The translations under genes and the position numbers were made by a program. Shown here piece after piece: positions 27,418-35,709 of a stretch of DNA of 64,000 nucleotides; position 1 is the stretch's first letter, and each line of letters begins with the position of its first letter. Under the pieces are notes generated by a model, which saw only the letters and a program-made list of their open reading frames with translations, did not search any database and was not told where the DNA came from. Source of the stretch: Arthrobacter sp. (lineage in GTDB: Bacteria; Actinomycetota; Actinomycetes; Actinomycetales; Micrococcaceae); NCBI GenBank assembly GCA_031277795.1, contig JAITLQ010000013.1, positions 124,001 through 188,000 of the forward strand, written 5' to 3'.

Positions 27418-28424
27418 AGCTCCACCACGCGTTTCCCGCGCGCCAGCGCGATGAGGAAGGGGGCGCCGACGAAGGCGACCACGATGCCGGCGGCGAGCTC
27501 GCCGGGGAGGATGACGCGCCCCAGGACGTCGGCCAGGAGCAGGATGCTGGGCGCCATGAGCGCCGAGAGCCCGGCGACCCAGCGGTTGTCCGGCCCGCAG
27601 AAGCGGCGGGCCAGGTGCGGCACCATGAGGCCGAGGAAGACGATGACGCCGGCGGTCGCGGCGGCGGAACCGGCCAGCACGGTGACGGCGGCGATGGCCA
27701 TGACGCGCGTGGCCCGCACCGAGACCCCCAGGGACGTCGCTGCGTCCTCTCCCAGCGCCACGGCGTTGAGGCCGCGCGTGGCGAGCGCCGCGAGCAGCAG
27801 CCCCGCCAGGACAAAGCCGGAGACGGCCAGCACGGGCTGGATCGAGCCGATGTCGAGGCTGCCGAGGTTCCACGTGCGCAGCCGGTCGAAGGCCTGCGGG
27901 TTCACGAGCGCGAGCCCCTGGCCCAGCCCCTCGAGGACGGCCGTGAGGGCCACACCCGTCAGCACGAGGCGGATGGGGTCGGCACCGTGGCCGCTACGGC
28001 CCACGAGGTAGACCACCACGGAGGCGATGAGCGCGCCGGCAAAGGCGAACCAGATGTAGCCGAAGAGGCTCTGGATCCCGAGCACGCCCACGGCGACCAC
28101 CACGGCGAAGGCGGCCCCGGCATTGACGCCGAGCACGCCCGGATCGGCCAGGGGGTTGCGCGTGAGGCCTTGGATGACGGCGCCGGCCACGCCGATCGCC
28201 ACGCCGGCCACGAGTCCCAGCAGGGTCCGCGGGATGCGCCCGTCCCACACCACGGCGTGGTCGGGGAGGGAGAGATCGGGGCTAAGAATCGCCGCGATCA
28301 CGGTGGAGGGGCTCAGGGCCCGCGCCCCCACCATGAGGCTGAGCAACACGGAAACGGCAAGCGCCAGCACGAGCACGGGGATCACCCACGCGGAGGCGCG
28401 CGCCGTCCGGGGATGATCACGCAT
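27414..28424 (-). CDS. Iron-siderophore ABC transporter, FecCD-family permease
   Basis: This 336-residue permease has about nine to ten helices and the family motif RIPRTLLGLVAGVAIGVAGAVIQGLTRNPLADPGVLG near residues 63-99, with the coupling region FLGLMVPHLARRF near 268-280. It is the first gene of the minus-strand transport operon and is divergent from the binding protein gene, 46 bp away. Two DtxR-like boxes lie in that gap, so iron regulation is likely. Confidence 0.95.
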   Translation of the reverse strand: MRDHPRTARASAWVIPVLVLALAVSVLLSLMVGARALSPSTVIAAILSPDLSLPDHAVVWDGRIPRTLLGLVAGVAIGVAGAVIQGLTRNPLADPGVLGVNAGAAFAVVVAVGVLGIQSLFGYIWFAFAGALIASVVVYLVGRSGHGADPIRLVLTGVALTAVLEGLGQGLALVNPQAFDRLRTWNLGSLDIGSIQPVLAVSGFVLAGLLLAALATRGLNAVALGEDAATSLGVSVRATRVMAIAAVTVLAGSAAATAGVIVFLGLMVPHLARRFCGPDNRWVAGLSALMAPSILLLADVLGRVILPGELAAGIVVAFVGAPFLIALARGKRVVEL

Positions 28425-28471
28425 AAGGCAAGATTACCGTAGCCAAACACCCTTAGGATAATCTGCGGTCA
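28424..28471. promoter_or_regulatory. Divergent iron-uptake promoter with candidate DtxR/IdeR boxes
   Basis: TAAGGCAAGATTACCGTAG (28424-28442) matches the 19-bp DtxR consensus TWAGGTTAGSCTAACCTWA at about 12 positions, and the 19 bases from TTAGGATA at 28453 match at about 11. The matches are modest, but placement between siderophore genes supports them. GATAAT in the second box could be a -10 element. Confidence 0.4.
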
Positions 28472-29493
28472 TGCGTCACTCACGATCCTTCAAGGGGGCC
28501 GTGGCACTCGTCATCGCCGCGTCCCTGTCCCTTGTCACCGCCTGCGGCTCGGCCGATGCCGGCAGCAACAGCGCCCAGGGCAACACCCAGGTCGCCACCG
28601 GCGGCGAGCGCTTCTCCACCGCGGACGAGGAGACCGCCAAGCTGGGCTCCGACGCGCAGCCGGGCCAGTTCCCGCGTACGGTGAAGCACGCCAACGGCAC
28701 CACCGAGATCAAGGCCAAGCCGCAGCGCGTCGTGGTCCTGGACACCGGCGAGCTGGACGACGTCCTGGCCCTGGGCATCACGCCCGTCGGCATGGTCACC
28801 ACGGAGGGCGCCAACCCCGTCCCCTCCTACCTGGCCGACAAGGTGAAGGACGTCAAGAGCGTCGGCACCATCCAGGAGATCAACGTCGAGGCCGTCGCCG
28901 AGCTCAAGCCGGACCTCATCGTGGGTTCGCAGCTGCGCGCGGACAAGCTCTACGACCAGCTCTCCGACGTGGCCCCGACCGTCTTCTCCATCCGCCCGGG
29001 CTTCCCGTGGAAGGAGAACTTCCTCCTCGTCGCCGACGCGCTGGGCGAGGAGACGAAGGCCACCGAGCAGCTCAACGAGTACGCGGATGCCGTGAAGGAG
29101 CTCAAGGAGGGCGTGCAGGGCAACCCCACGATCTCCCTGGTGCGCTTCCTGCCCGAGAAGCTGCGCCTCTACGGCAACCTCTCGCTCATCGGCGTCATCC
29201 TGAAGGACGCGGGCCTCGCGCGCCCCGGGAACCAGAACATCGACGAGCTCGCCGCCGAGATCTCCCCCGAGAACATCTCCGAGGCCGCCGCCGACGTGAT
29301 CTTCTACTCGAGCTACGGCTCCCCCGAGGCCACGGGCGAGACCGCCGTCATCAACGGTGCGGGCTGGAAGTCGCTCGAGGCGGTCAAGGCCGGCAAGGCG
29401 TACCGCGTCGACGACGACGTGTGGTTCCTAGGCCTCGGCCCCCTCGGCGCCAAGCAGATCGTGGCCGACCTGAAGGCCAAGCTGATCGGCTGA
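28471..29493 (+). CDS. Iron-siderophore ABC transporter substrate-binding lipoprotein
   Basis: This 340-residue extracellular lipoprotein (class III, FepB/FecB-like) has a signal peptide ending in the lipobox LVTAC with C25. The mature fold has the N-lobe KPQRVVVLDTGELDDVLALGITPVGM near 85-112 and the EAVAELKPDLIVGSQL segment near 140-155, both standard. It delivers the ferric siderophore to the two permeases encoded divergently. A hairpin terminator follows. Confidence 0.94.
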   Translation: MRHSRSFKGAVALVIAASLSLVTACGSADAGSNSAQGNTQVATGGERFSTADEETAKLGSDAQPGQFPRTVKHANGTTEIKAKPQRVVVLDTGELDDVLALGITPVGMVTTEGANPVPSYLADKVKDVKSVGTIQEINVEAVAELKPDLIVGSQLRADKLYDQLSDVAPTVFSIRPGFPWKENFLLVADALGEETKATEQLNEYADAVKELKEGVQGNPTISLVRFLPEKLRLYGNLSLIGVILKDAGLARPGNQNIDELAAEISPENISEAAADVIFYSSYGSPEATGETAVINGAGWKSLEAVKAGKAYRVDDDVWFLGLGPLGAKQIVADLKAKLIG

Positions 29494-29538
29494 TCGCGGT
29501 TTCCTTGAGCGGCTGGCGCCGCTTGAACACAGTGCACG

Positions 29539-29575
29539 ACGGCGGGCCGTCCCCTTGGGTGGGGCGGCCCGCCGT
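29539..29575 (+). terminator. Hairpin after the binding-protein gene
   Basis: ACGGCGGGCCG-TCCCC pairs with GGGG-CGGCCCGCCGT with one bulge and a 6-nt loop, about 45 bp past the stop codon. No T-run follows. Confidence 0.55.
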
Positions 29576-29644
29576 TCGCGTGGGGAGGGTGAGGAGGTCG
29601 GCACGGCCTCACCGAGCGTCGGGCTCTCGGGGCACACTTGGCGC

Positions 29645-30355
29645 ATGTTCTCTCGTCTCCCCGTGCGCAGGATCGAGGCCCACCCGCTCCACCCCGCGCC
29701 GCAAGACGCCTGGCCCTTTGTCCTGCCGCCCGTGCGGCAGCTGCTGCACGAGGGTCTCGACCTGGGGCCCGTCACGATCCTCACCGGGGAGAACGGCAGC
29801 GGGAAATCCACGCTCACCGAGGCGTTGGCCATGGCCTTCGGCCTCAACGCCGAGGGCGGCTCGACGGGCGCGATGCACACCACCAACCGCACCGAGTCGG
29901 GCCTGCACGAGCACCTGCAGCTCGTCCGCGGCGCCGGCGCCTCGAAGCGCGGCTTTTTCCTGCGGGCCGAGTCGATGCACTCGTTTTTCACGTATCTCCA
30001 GCACCTGGGAACCGGCGCCGAGTTCTTCCATGAGCAGAGCCACGGGGAGTCGTTCCTCGACCTCCTGGACCAACGCTCGCGCGTGAACGGACTGTGGGTG
30101 CTCGACGAACCGGAGGCCGCCCTCTCGCTCTCCGGCTGCCTGGGGCTGCTCTCGCGCCTGCAAGGCCTCGTGGAGCGGGGCTCGCAGGTGGTGCTCTCGA
30201 CGCACTCGCCCATCCTGGCGGCCTTCCCCGGCGCCACGCTCCTGGAGGTGGGCCCCTGGGGGCTGCGCGCCAGCGGCTACGACGAGCTCGATCTCGTGCG
30301 CGGCTGGCGCTCGTTCCTCGACGCGCCCGAGCGCTTCCTGCGCCACCTGGACTAG
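29645..30355 (+). CDS. AAA-family ATPase (stand-alone ABC-like ATPase)
   Basis: This 236-residue cytoplasmic protein has Walker A GENGSGKST at residues 48-56, an EQSHGESFLDLL signature region near 137-148, Walker B LWVLDEPEAALS near 160-171 and a switch His in VVLSTHSPI. It matches the small AAA_21/AAA_23-like ATPases related to SMC-type heads but lacks a coiled-coil insertion. No membrane partner is adjacent. Its role is unknown. It converges on a MarR gene. Confidence 0.82.
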   Translation: MFSRLPVRRIEAHPLHPAPQDAWPFVLPPVRQLLHEGLDLGPVTILTGENGSGKSTLTEALAMAFGLNAEGGSTGAMHTTNRTESGLHEHLQLVRGAGASKRGFFLRAESMHSFFTYLQHLGTGAEFFHEQSHGESFLDLLDQRSRVNGLWVLDEPEAALSLSGCLGLLSRLQGLVERGSQVVLSTHSPILAAFPGATLLEVGPWGLRASGYDELDLVRGWRSFLDAPERFLRHLD

Positions 30356-30368
30356 CGCGGGAGCGCGG

Positions 30369-30380
30369 CCCGACGTCGGG
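30369..30380. terminator. CCCGACGTCGGG palindrome between convergent genes
   Basis: This is the same perfect 12-bp palindrome as at 1464-1475, again between two convergent stop codons (AAA ATPase and MarR). It is probably part of a shared terminator type. Confidence 0.35.
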
Positions 30381-30442
30381 TGGGCGTGACGCGCCGCCAG
30401 GCGGTGGGCCCGGGCGCAGGGCCGCGCCGGGCGCTCCTCGCC

Positions 30443-30883
30443 TCAGGCGAGCGAGTGAATCGCCCCGGCGAGACCGGCCAGCTCGGGGATCGCGTCCGCC
30501 TCGGCGAGCGCCTCCTCCAGCACGCGGTCGTGCGTGGGACGAGCCTCGGCGAGCAACCGCTCCCCGCCGGTCGTCAGTTCGGTATAGATGCCGCGGCGAT
30601 CGTCCATGCACAGGATGCGCGTCAGGAGCCCGCGATCCTCGAGCCGGGTGACGAGGCGCGTGGTGGCGCTCGAGGACAGGGCGGCGGCGCGGGCCAATTG
30701 CTGCATCCGCATGTGCCATCCGTCCTGCCGACTCAGGGCCTCGAGCACCGTGTACTCCACCACCGACAGCCCGTGCTCCGACTGGAGAGCACGTTCGAGC
30801 TTGGTCTCGATCAGCCCGTGCAGGGCCACGAGGGTGCGCCACCCGTGGGCCCGCACCTCGATCGCGTCGTCCGCAACGCTCAT
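30443..30883 (-). CDS. MarR-family transcriptional regulator
   Basis: This 146-residue winged-helix dimer has the recognition region MQQLARAAALSSSATTRLVTRLEDRGLLTR near residues 59-88 and the wing MDDRRGIYTELTTGG near 92-106. The outer helices form the dimer interface. It is divergent from an MFS exporter, with inverted repeats in between, which is the usual arrangement of a MarR repressor with the efflux pump it controls. Confidence 0.9.
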   Translation of the reverse strand: MSVADDAIEVRAHGWRTLVALHGLIETKLERALQSEHGLSVVEYTVLEALSRQDGWHMRMQQLARAAALSSSATTRLVTRLEDRGLLTRILCMDDRRGIYTELTTGGERLLAEARPTHDRVLEEALAEADAIPELAGLAGAIHSLA

Positions 30884-30938
30884 GACTCTCCTTCTCCCGT
30901 TGTCCGGAGCACAGTCTACCCACTTGCGCAGATAATCC

Positions 30939-30984
30939 GCGTGTGCAACTATCTATTCGTTGCGTTTGCAATTACTGCACACGC
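30939..30984. promoter_or_regulatory. MarR operator cluster in the marR/MFS divergent region
   Basis: GCGTGTGCA (30939-30947) and TGCACACGC (30976-30984) are perfect 9-bp inverted arms. Between them TTGC-GTTT-GCAA (30960-30971) is a smaller inverted repeat. TTGC/GCAA half-sites recur through the region, which suits several MarR dimers. Confidence 0.55.
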
Positions 30985-31047
30985 ACTTAGCGCGGACGCG
31001 CCGACGACGCCGGCGTCCCACCCCCTCTCCCTAGCGAAAGGCCAACC

Positions 31048-32232
31048 ATGCCCGCCGCCCTCTATGCCCTTGCCCTCGGCGGCTTCGGCATCGGCCTCAC
31101 CGAATTCGTCATCATGGGCCTGCTGCCGGAGGTCGCCGCCGATCTTGGCGTCACCGACACCCAGGCCGGTTACCTCATCTCCGGCTACGCCCTCGCCGTC
31201 GCCCTGGGCGGCATCACGCTGACGCTCCTGCTGCGTCACGCGGAACGCAAGCGGGCGCTCATGGGCCTCGTGGTGCTCTTCATCGCCGGCAACCTCATCT
31301 CGGCCCTCGCCCCGAGCTACGCGCTCATGATGACCGGCCGGATCGTCGCCGCGCTCTGCCACGGCGCCTTCTTCGGCATCGGCGCGGTGGTCGCGGCCAA
31401 CCTCGTCCCCGCGGGCAAGCGCGCCGGCGCCATCTCCATCATGTTTGCCGGGCTCACCATCGCCAACGTCGCCGGCGTCCCGCTCGGCACTTTCATCGGC
31501 CAGGCCTTCGGCTGGCGCGCTACCTTCTGGATGATCACGGCCGTTGGCCTGCTCGCCCTCGTCGGCATCGCTACCCTCGTCCCACGCACCCCGGCACCGC
31601 AGGGCGGGTCCGTCGCCTCGGAGCTGCGCCTCTTCGCCGATCCGCAGGTCTGGTACTCCATGGGCATCACGGTGCTCGGCTACGGCGGCATGTTCGGCGC
31701 GTTCACCTACATCGCCTACACGCTCACGGAGGTCTCCGGCTTCCCGAGCGGCGCCGTGCCGTGGCTGCTCGTCGTCTTCGGCGCCGGCCTGTTCGTCGGC
31801 AACCTCCTCGGCGGCAAGGCGGCCGACCGCAACCTGCCCCTCACCCTCACCGTGCTCTTCGGCGGGCTCGCGCTCATCCTCGTGGCCTTTGCCCTCACCG
31901 CCGCCTCGCCCGTGGCCACCGTCATCGCCCTCGTCCTCATGGGCGGCTTCGGTTTCGCCACGGTCCCCGGCCTCCAGGCCCGCATCATGAACCACGCCGA
32001 CGCCGCCCCGACCCTCGCCTCCGGCGCCAACATCGCCGCGTTCAACCTCGGCAATGCCCTCGGCGCGTGGGCCGCAGGTCTGGGGCTCGCCGCCGGGCTC
32101 GGCTACACCTCGCCGCTCTGGATCGGTGCCGCCATCACCGTGGCCGGGCTGGCCCTCTTCCTCCTCGCCACCCGCGTGCGCGGCGGCGAGTACGCCCGGA
32201 CCGCCGAGCGCGCAGTCGCCGTCGACGCCTGA
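31048..32232 (+). CDS. MFS transporter, DHA1 type (AraJ/YdhP-like exporter)
   Basis: This 394-residue protein has 12 predicted helices and no long loop. It begins YALALGGFGIGLTEFVIMGLLPEVAADLGV, typical of the AraJ/Cmr group of drug and sugar exporters, and keeps GRIVAALCHGAFFGIGAVVAANLV near 95-118 with the motif C region. It is divergent from a MarR regulator, so efflux of a toxic compound sensed by MarR is likely. An aldo/keto reductase gene follows. Confidence 0.9.
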   Translation: MPAALYALALGGFGIGLTEFVIMGLLPEVAADLGVTDTQAGYLISGYALAVALGGITLTLLLRHAERKRALMGLVVLFIAGNLISALAPSYALMMTGRIVAALCHGAFFGIGAVVAANLVPAGKRAGAISIMFAGLTIANVAGVPLGTFIGQAFGWRATFWMITAVGLLALVGIATLVPRTPAPQGGSVASELRLFADPQVWYSMGITVLGYGGMFGAFTYIAYTLTEVSGFPSGAVPWLLVVFGAGLFVGNLLGGKAADRNLPLTLTVLFGGLALILVAFALTAASPVATVIALVLMGGFGFATVPGLQARIMNHADAAPTLASGANIAAFNLGNALGAWAAGLGLAAGLGYTSPLWIGAAITVAGLALFLLATRVRGGEYARTAERAVAVDA

Positions 32233-32354
32233 CCCGTCCGCGCCGTACCGCCCAGCCGCGCCACCCGTCCACGCGGCCCCTCCGGCCAGTCCGCATCACC
32301 CGCTCGCCCCATCCCCAGAACCCAGCACCCAGTACTCACTACCCAGGAGTCACC

Positions 32355-33182
32355 ATGACCACCGTCCCCACGATCACCCTCAACGACGGCCGCCCCATGC
32401 CCCAGCTCGGCTTCGGCGTCTTCCAGGTCCCGGACGACGGCGCGCAGGCCGCCGTCGAGGCGGCCCTGGAGGCCGGCTACCGCAGCATCGATACCGCGAG
32501 CATCTACGGCAACGAGGCCGGGGTGGGCCGCGCCATCGCCGCCACCGGCCTCCCCCGCGAGGAGCTGTTCGTCACCACCAAGCTCTGGATCGACGCGCTC
32601 GAGCGGGAGGCCGTCCGGCCGGCGCTGGAGGCGAGCCTCGAGCGGCTCGGCCTCAGCGCCGTTGACCTCTACCTCATCCACTGGCCGGCCCCCGCGAGCG
32701 ATCGCTACCTCGGGGCCTGGCAGGGGTTGGAGGAGGCGCGTGACGCCGGCCTGACCGCCTCGATCGGCGTCTCCAACTTCCTGCCGGAGCACCTCGAGCG
32801 CGTCGCGGCCTTGGGCGGCACGGTCCCGGCCGTGAACCAGGTGGAGCTGCACCCCGCCCTGCAGAACCGCGCCACGCAGGACGCCAACACGCGGCTGGGC
32901 ATCGCCACGGAGGCGTGGAGCCCGCTCGCCCAGGGCGCCGTCCTCGGCGCGGCGGCCGTCACGGACGCCGCGCACGCCCACGGCGTCACCCCCGCCCAGG
33001 CCGTGCTGCGCTGGCACCTGCAGCAGGGCCGCATCGTCATCCCCAAGTCCGTCACGCCGGCGCGCATCGCCGCGAACCTCGACGTCTTCGGCTTCGAGCT
33101 GAGCGGCGAGGAGATCGCGGCGATCGACGCCCTCGAGCGCGACGGCCGCACCGGCCCGCACCCGGCCCAGTTCAACGGTTGA
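32355..33182 (+). CDS. Aldo/keto reductase
   Basis: This 275-residue NADPH-dependent carbonyl reductase of the AKR5-like bacterial group has the catalytic tetrad D46, Y51, K76 and H109, read from GYRSIDTASIYGNE, FVTTKLW and LYLIHWP. NADPH-binding segments IGVSNF, EAWSPLAQG and VIPKSVTPARI are intact. CAGGAG precedes the ATG. It follows the MFS gene by 122 bp with no terminator between, so it may be co-expressed and detoxify an aldehyde such as methylglyoxal. Confidence 0.93.
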   Translation: MTTVPTITLNDGRPMPQLGFGVFQVPDDGAQAAVEAALEAGYRSIDTASIYGNEAGVGRAIAATGLPREELFVTTKLWIDALEREAVRPALEASLERLGLSAVDLYLIHWPAPASDRYLGAWQGLEEARDAGLTASIGVSNFLPEHLERVAALGGTVPAVNQVELHPALQNRATQDANTRLGIATEAWSPLAQGAVLGAAAVTDAAHAHGVTPAQAVLRWHLQQGRIVIPKSVTPARIAANLDVFGFELSGEEIAAIDALERDGRTGPHPAQFNG

Positions 33183-33201
33183 TCCACACCCGGACATGAG
33201 T

Positions 33202-33234
33202 GAAGCCCCGGCCTTGGGGAAAGGCCGGGGCTTC
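33202..33234 (+). terminator. Terminator after the aldo/keto reductase gene
   Basis: GAAGCCCCGGCCTT and its reverse complement form perfect 14-bp arms around a 5-nt loop, 20 bp past the stop codon. It is immediately followed by a 44-bp sequence repeated at 43333. Confidence 0.8.
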
Positions 33235-33278
33235 TTGTCATCACTCGCACCCTGTTGAGGTGTCTACGACAGTACGGG
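33235..33278. repeat. Conserved post-terminator element, copy 1
   Basis: This 44-bp stretch starts TTGTCATCACTCGCACC and ends CGACAGTACGGG. Its first 26 bases are identical to 43333-43358, and the rest matches apart from one substitution and one base gap. An RNA from it would fold a 6-bp stem, CTGTTG with CGACAG. It lies 163 bp upstream of the LCP gene. Function is unknown. Confidence 0.7.
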
Positions 33279-33440
33279 CGCAGTGTGTGCGCGGGCTGTG
33301 CGCGCCGTGCGCAACTCGTGTGGACGCTCCCGATCGGGCACCATGTGAGGGTGCCCCGCGCCGTCGGGCCCTGCGATCTTCGACATCGCGAGGCGCCAAC
33401 GGCGCCGGCACCGTCCCTTCCCCGACGCTAGGAACACCAC

Positions 33441-34496
33441 GTGCAGCAGACCCCGCCCAGCTACGTCCCGCGCCGCCTGCGCCGCGAGCGTCGCCACCCG
33501 ATCAAGGTGACGATCCTCGCCGTGGCGATGGTGCTGGCCTGCGTCGCGGGTGTGGGCGGCGCGTACGCCGCCAAGCTGAACAAGGCCTTCGACTCGGCCA
33601 AGGTGGTGGCGAAGGAGGACGTGCTCCCCACGTACTCCGATCAGCCGTACAAGGATCCGGGCGATCAGAGCATGAACGTCCTGCTCCTGGGTGCCGACAA
33701 GTCGGAGACGGGCGCGGAGCTGGACCTGACAGCAAGCGGCACGGACCAGCGCTCGGATTCGATGATGCTGGTCCACATCCCCGAGGGCCACGACCACGTC
33801 TACGTCATGTCGATCATGCGGGACACCTACGTCACCATCCCCGGCGTGGGCTCGGACAAGATCAACGCCGCACTGGAGTACGGCGGCGTGCCGAAGCTGC
33901 GTGAGACCATCGAGAAGATGCTCGACGTGCAGATCGACCACGTCGCGGCCGTCGACTTCGACGGTTTCAAGGAGCTCACCAAGGCCATCGGCGGCGTGAC
34001 GGTGAATAACCCCAAGGCGTTCTGCGCCTACAAGACCACGCCGGATGTGTGTTTCGAGGCCGGCAAGATCCACATTCAGGGCAACCGCGCCCTCAAGTGG
34101 GTGCGCGAGCGCCACGCCTTCGCCACGAGCGACTACCAGCGCGTGAAGAATCAGCAGCAGTTTCTGAAGGCCGTGGTTTCGAAGGTGCTCTCGGCGGAGG
34201 TCATGTCCTCCCCCAACAAGATCGCCGACGTGCTGGCGAGCATCATGCCGTCCGTGACCATGGACTCGGGGCTGGCCGACAAGCAGATGCTCATCGGTTT
34301 GGCGATGCAGATGAAGGACATTCGGGGCAAGGACATCCGCAACTTCACCCTCCCGAATGCGGGCACGGGCCAGGCCGGGGGCGCCTCCGTGGTGCTCAAC
34401 AGCCCCGAATGGAACCTCAGGGTCGGCAACGCCATGGAAGAGGGAACCATGGAGGAGCTCTACGAGCAGATCCCGGCGGACTTCAAGGGCAAGTAG
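33441..34496 (+). CDS. LytR-CpsA-Psr (LCP) family cell-wall ligase
   Basis: This 351-residue membrane-anchored enzyme joins undecaprenyl-linked glycopolymers to peptidoglycan outside the cell. A basic N-terminus precedes one helix (residues about 23-44). The LCP domain (about 75-285) has NVLLLGADK, GTDQRSDSMMLVHI, VMSIMRDTYVTIPG, KINAALEYGG and the lipid-phosphate-binding region ALKWVRERHAFATSDYQRVKNQQQFL. A GTG start at 33441 is used, with AGGA upstream. The two Cys near residue 195-204 may form a disulfide. It is transcribed alone and ends at a hairpin. Confidence 0.93.
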   Translation: MQQTPPSYVPRRLRRERRHPIKVTILAVAMVLACVAGVGGAYAAKLNKAFDSAKVVAKEDVLPTYSDQPYKDPGDQSMNVLLLGADKSETGAELDLTASGTDQRSDSMMLVHIPEGHDHVYVMSIMRDTYVTIPGVGSDKINAALEYGGVPKLRETIEKMLDVQIDHVAAVDFDGFKELTKAIGGVTVNNPKAFCAYKTTPDVCFEAGKIHIQGNRALKWVRERHAFATSDYQRVKNQQQFLKAVVSKVLSAEVMSSPNKIADVLASIMPSVTMDSGLADKQMLIGLAMQMKDIRGKDIRNFTLPNAGTGQAGGASVVLNSPEWNLRVGNAMEEGTMEELYEQIPADFKGK

Positions 34497-34525
34497 GCGC
34501 GTTCCGCGCCTGCACTGCACGACGA

Positions 34526-34560
34526 CGCGGCGGAGCGGAGCGGGTGCTCCGCCCCGCCGC
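34526..34560 (+). terminator. Terminator after the LCP gene
   Basis: A G+C-rich stem pairs GCGGCGGAGCGGAGC with GCTCCGCCCCGCCGC through a small mismatch bulge, with a 4-nt loop and a TTGTG tail, 30 bp past the stop codon. Confidence 0.65.
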
Positions 34561-34578
34561 TTGTGTCGGAGACCACCC

Positions 34579-34612
34579 TTGACCGTTAGAGTTCGAATAA
34601 TTAGAGTTCTAA
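34579..34612. promoter_or_regulatory. marR promoter with two TTAGAGTTCTAA-type operators
   Basis: TTAGAGTTCGAA (34586) and TTAGAGTTCTAA (34601) are 15 bp apart; the second is a palindrome with TTAGA/TCTAA arms around GT. TTGACC (34579) and TAGAGT (34602), 17 bp apart, can serve as -35 and -10 elements, so the operators overlap the promoter. This fits autorepression by the MarR protein. Confidence 0.55.
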
Positions 34613-35499
34613 CCATAAACGAGAACATCATCGAAATCAGTGCATTGCTGCGCTCGCTGGCCTTCGCCGGCCGAGGCGCTGCCGACGAGTGGGTCCGCGA
34701 GAGCGGCCTCACCCGACAGCAGGCCTTTGCCCTCGGGTACATCGAGCGGTTCCAGGAACACGGCGTCATCGCCCGCGACCTGGCCGACGCGAGCGGGACC
34801 ACCCCCGCCAGCGTCACGAGCCTCATCCAGGGGCTCGAACAGCGCGGCCTCGTGGAGCGCCGCCCCTCCCCCACCGACTCCCGCGTCAAGCTGATCCTCG
34901 CCACCGAGGCCGGCAGCAAGGCCGTGGCCGGGTTTGGGGACGACATGAGCTCCGCCCAGGCCAAGATCTACGAGTCCCTCTCCGAGGAAGAGCTCGACAC
35001 CCTCCTCACGATCCTGCGCAAGCTCGCCGCCGCCCAACCCGAGGGCTTCGGCGAACCGGGCGGGCCCGGCTTCGGCGGCTTCGGCTTCGGCGGGCCCGGC
35101 ATGGGCCGACGTCACGGGCGAGGCCCCGGCGGCCGAGACGGCCACGGCAAGGGCTTTGTCCCCCGCAGCTTCGGCGGTCCGGGCTTCGGAGGCCCCGGCT
35201 TCGGCGACCCCGACGGTGAGGGTCCCGACGGCGAGGGGCGCGGTCCCCGCGAGCGCGGCCCCCGGGGCGACGACGAGGCCGGCGGCCCGCGCGGACGCCG
35301 CGGCGGACACGGCGGTGGCCGAGGTTTCCGCGGCGAGCGCGGCTTTGACGGCCCCGAGGCCGACCCGGACGGCGAGGCCCGCGCGTTCCGCGGCGGACGC
35401 CGACGCCCCGGCTGGGGCGGACCCGAGGCCGGCCCGGACGTCCGGGGCGGCAAGGGCTACCGCGGTGGCGCCTCCCGCCGCGGCCCGTGGGGTCGCTGA
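34579..35499 (+). CDS. MarR-family regulator with a long Gly/Arg-rich tail (start uncertain)
   Basis: The winged helix covers roughly residues 22-155: ISALLRSLAFAGRGAADEW, then ARDLADASGTTPASVTSLIQGLEQRGLVER and the wing SPTDSRVKL. After it come about 150 residues dominated by Gly, Arg, Phe, Pro and Asp with repeats such as GFGGPGFGDP and GRGPRERGPRG, probably disordered. Ordinary MarR proteins are near 150 residues, so the tail doubles the length. No ATG or GTG fits: a TTG at 34579 has GGAG 7 nt upstream but overlaps the promoter, and a TTG at 34645 would cut helix 1. A MATE pump follows beyond a terminator and may be its target. Confidence 0.75.
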   Translation: MTVRVRIIRVLTINENIIEISALLRSLAFAGRGAADEWVRESGLTRQQAFALGYIERFQEHGVIARDLADASGTTPASVTSLIQGLEQRGLVERRPSPTDSRVKLILATEAGSKAVAGFGDDMSSAQAKIYESLSEEELDTLLTILRKLAAAQPEGFGEPGGPGFGGFGFGGPGMGRRHGRGPGGRDGHGKGFVPRSFGGPGFGGPGFGDPDGEGPDGEGRGPRERGPRGDDEAGGPRGRRGGHGGGRGFRGERGFDGPEADPDGEARAFRGGRRRPGWGGPEAGPDVRGGKGYRGGASRRGPWGR

Positions 35500-35645
35500 G
35501 CGCCCGGGCTTCCCGCCCCGTCGCAGACCCACACCTCCTCACCCCAGCGGGCGAGGGGCCGGGCACGTAGCCCGGTCCCTCGGCCACCCACCTCCCTTCT
35601 TTCCCCCCGGCCTTCCCCGGCCGGTCCACGCCGGCCCCGCAGGCC

Positions 35646-35674
35646 CGCCCGACCCGACCGTGCGCCGTCGGGCG
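35646..35674. terminator. CGCCCGAC/GTCGGGCG hairpin
   Basis: Perfect 8-bp arms flank a 13-nt loop downstream of the MarR stop. It shares the CCCGAC...GTCGGG core of other hairpins in the window and lies just before a stronger terminator. Confidence 0.45.
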
Positions 35675-35686
35675 CTCAAACGCACC

Positions 35687-35709
35687 AACGCCCCCTGGGG
35701 CGTTTTTTT
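35687..35709 (+). terminator. Rho-independent terminator with T-run
   Basis: AACGCCCC and GGGGCGTT pair around CT and run into a seven-T stretch. It is the clearest intrinsic terminator in the window and separates the MarR gene from the MATE gene. Confidence 0.85.
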
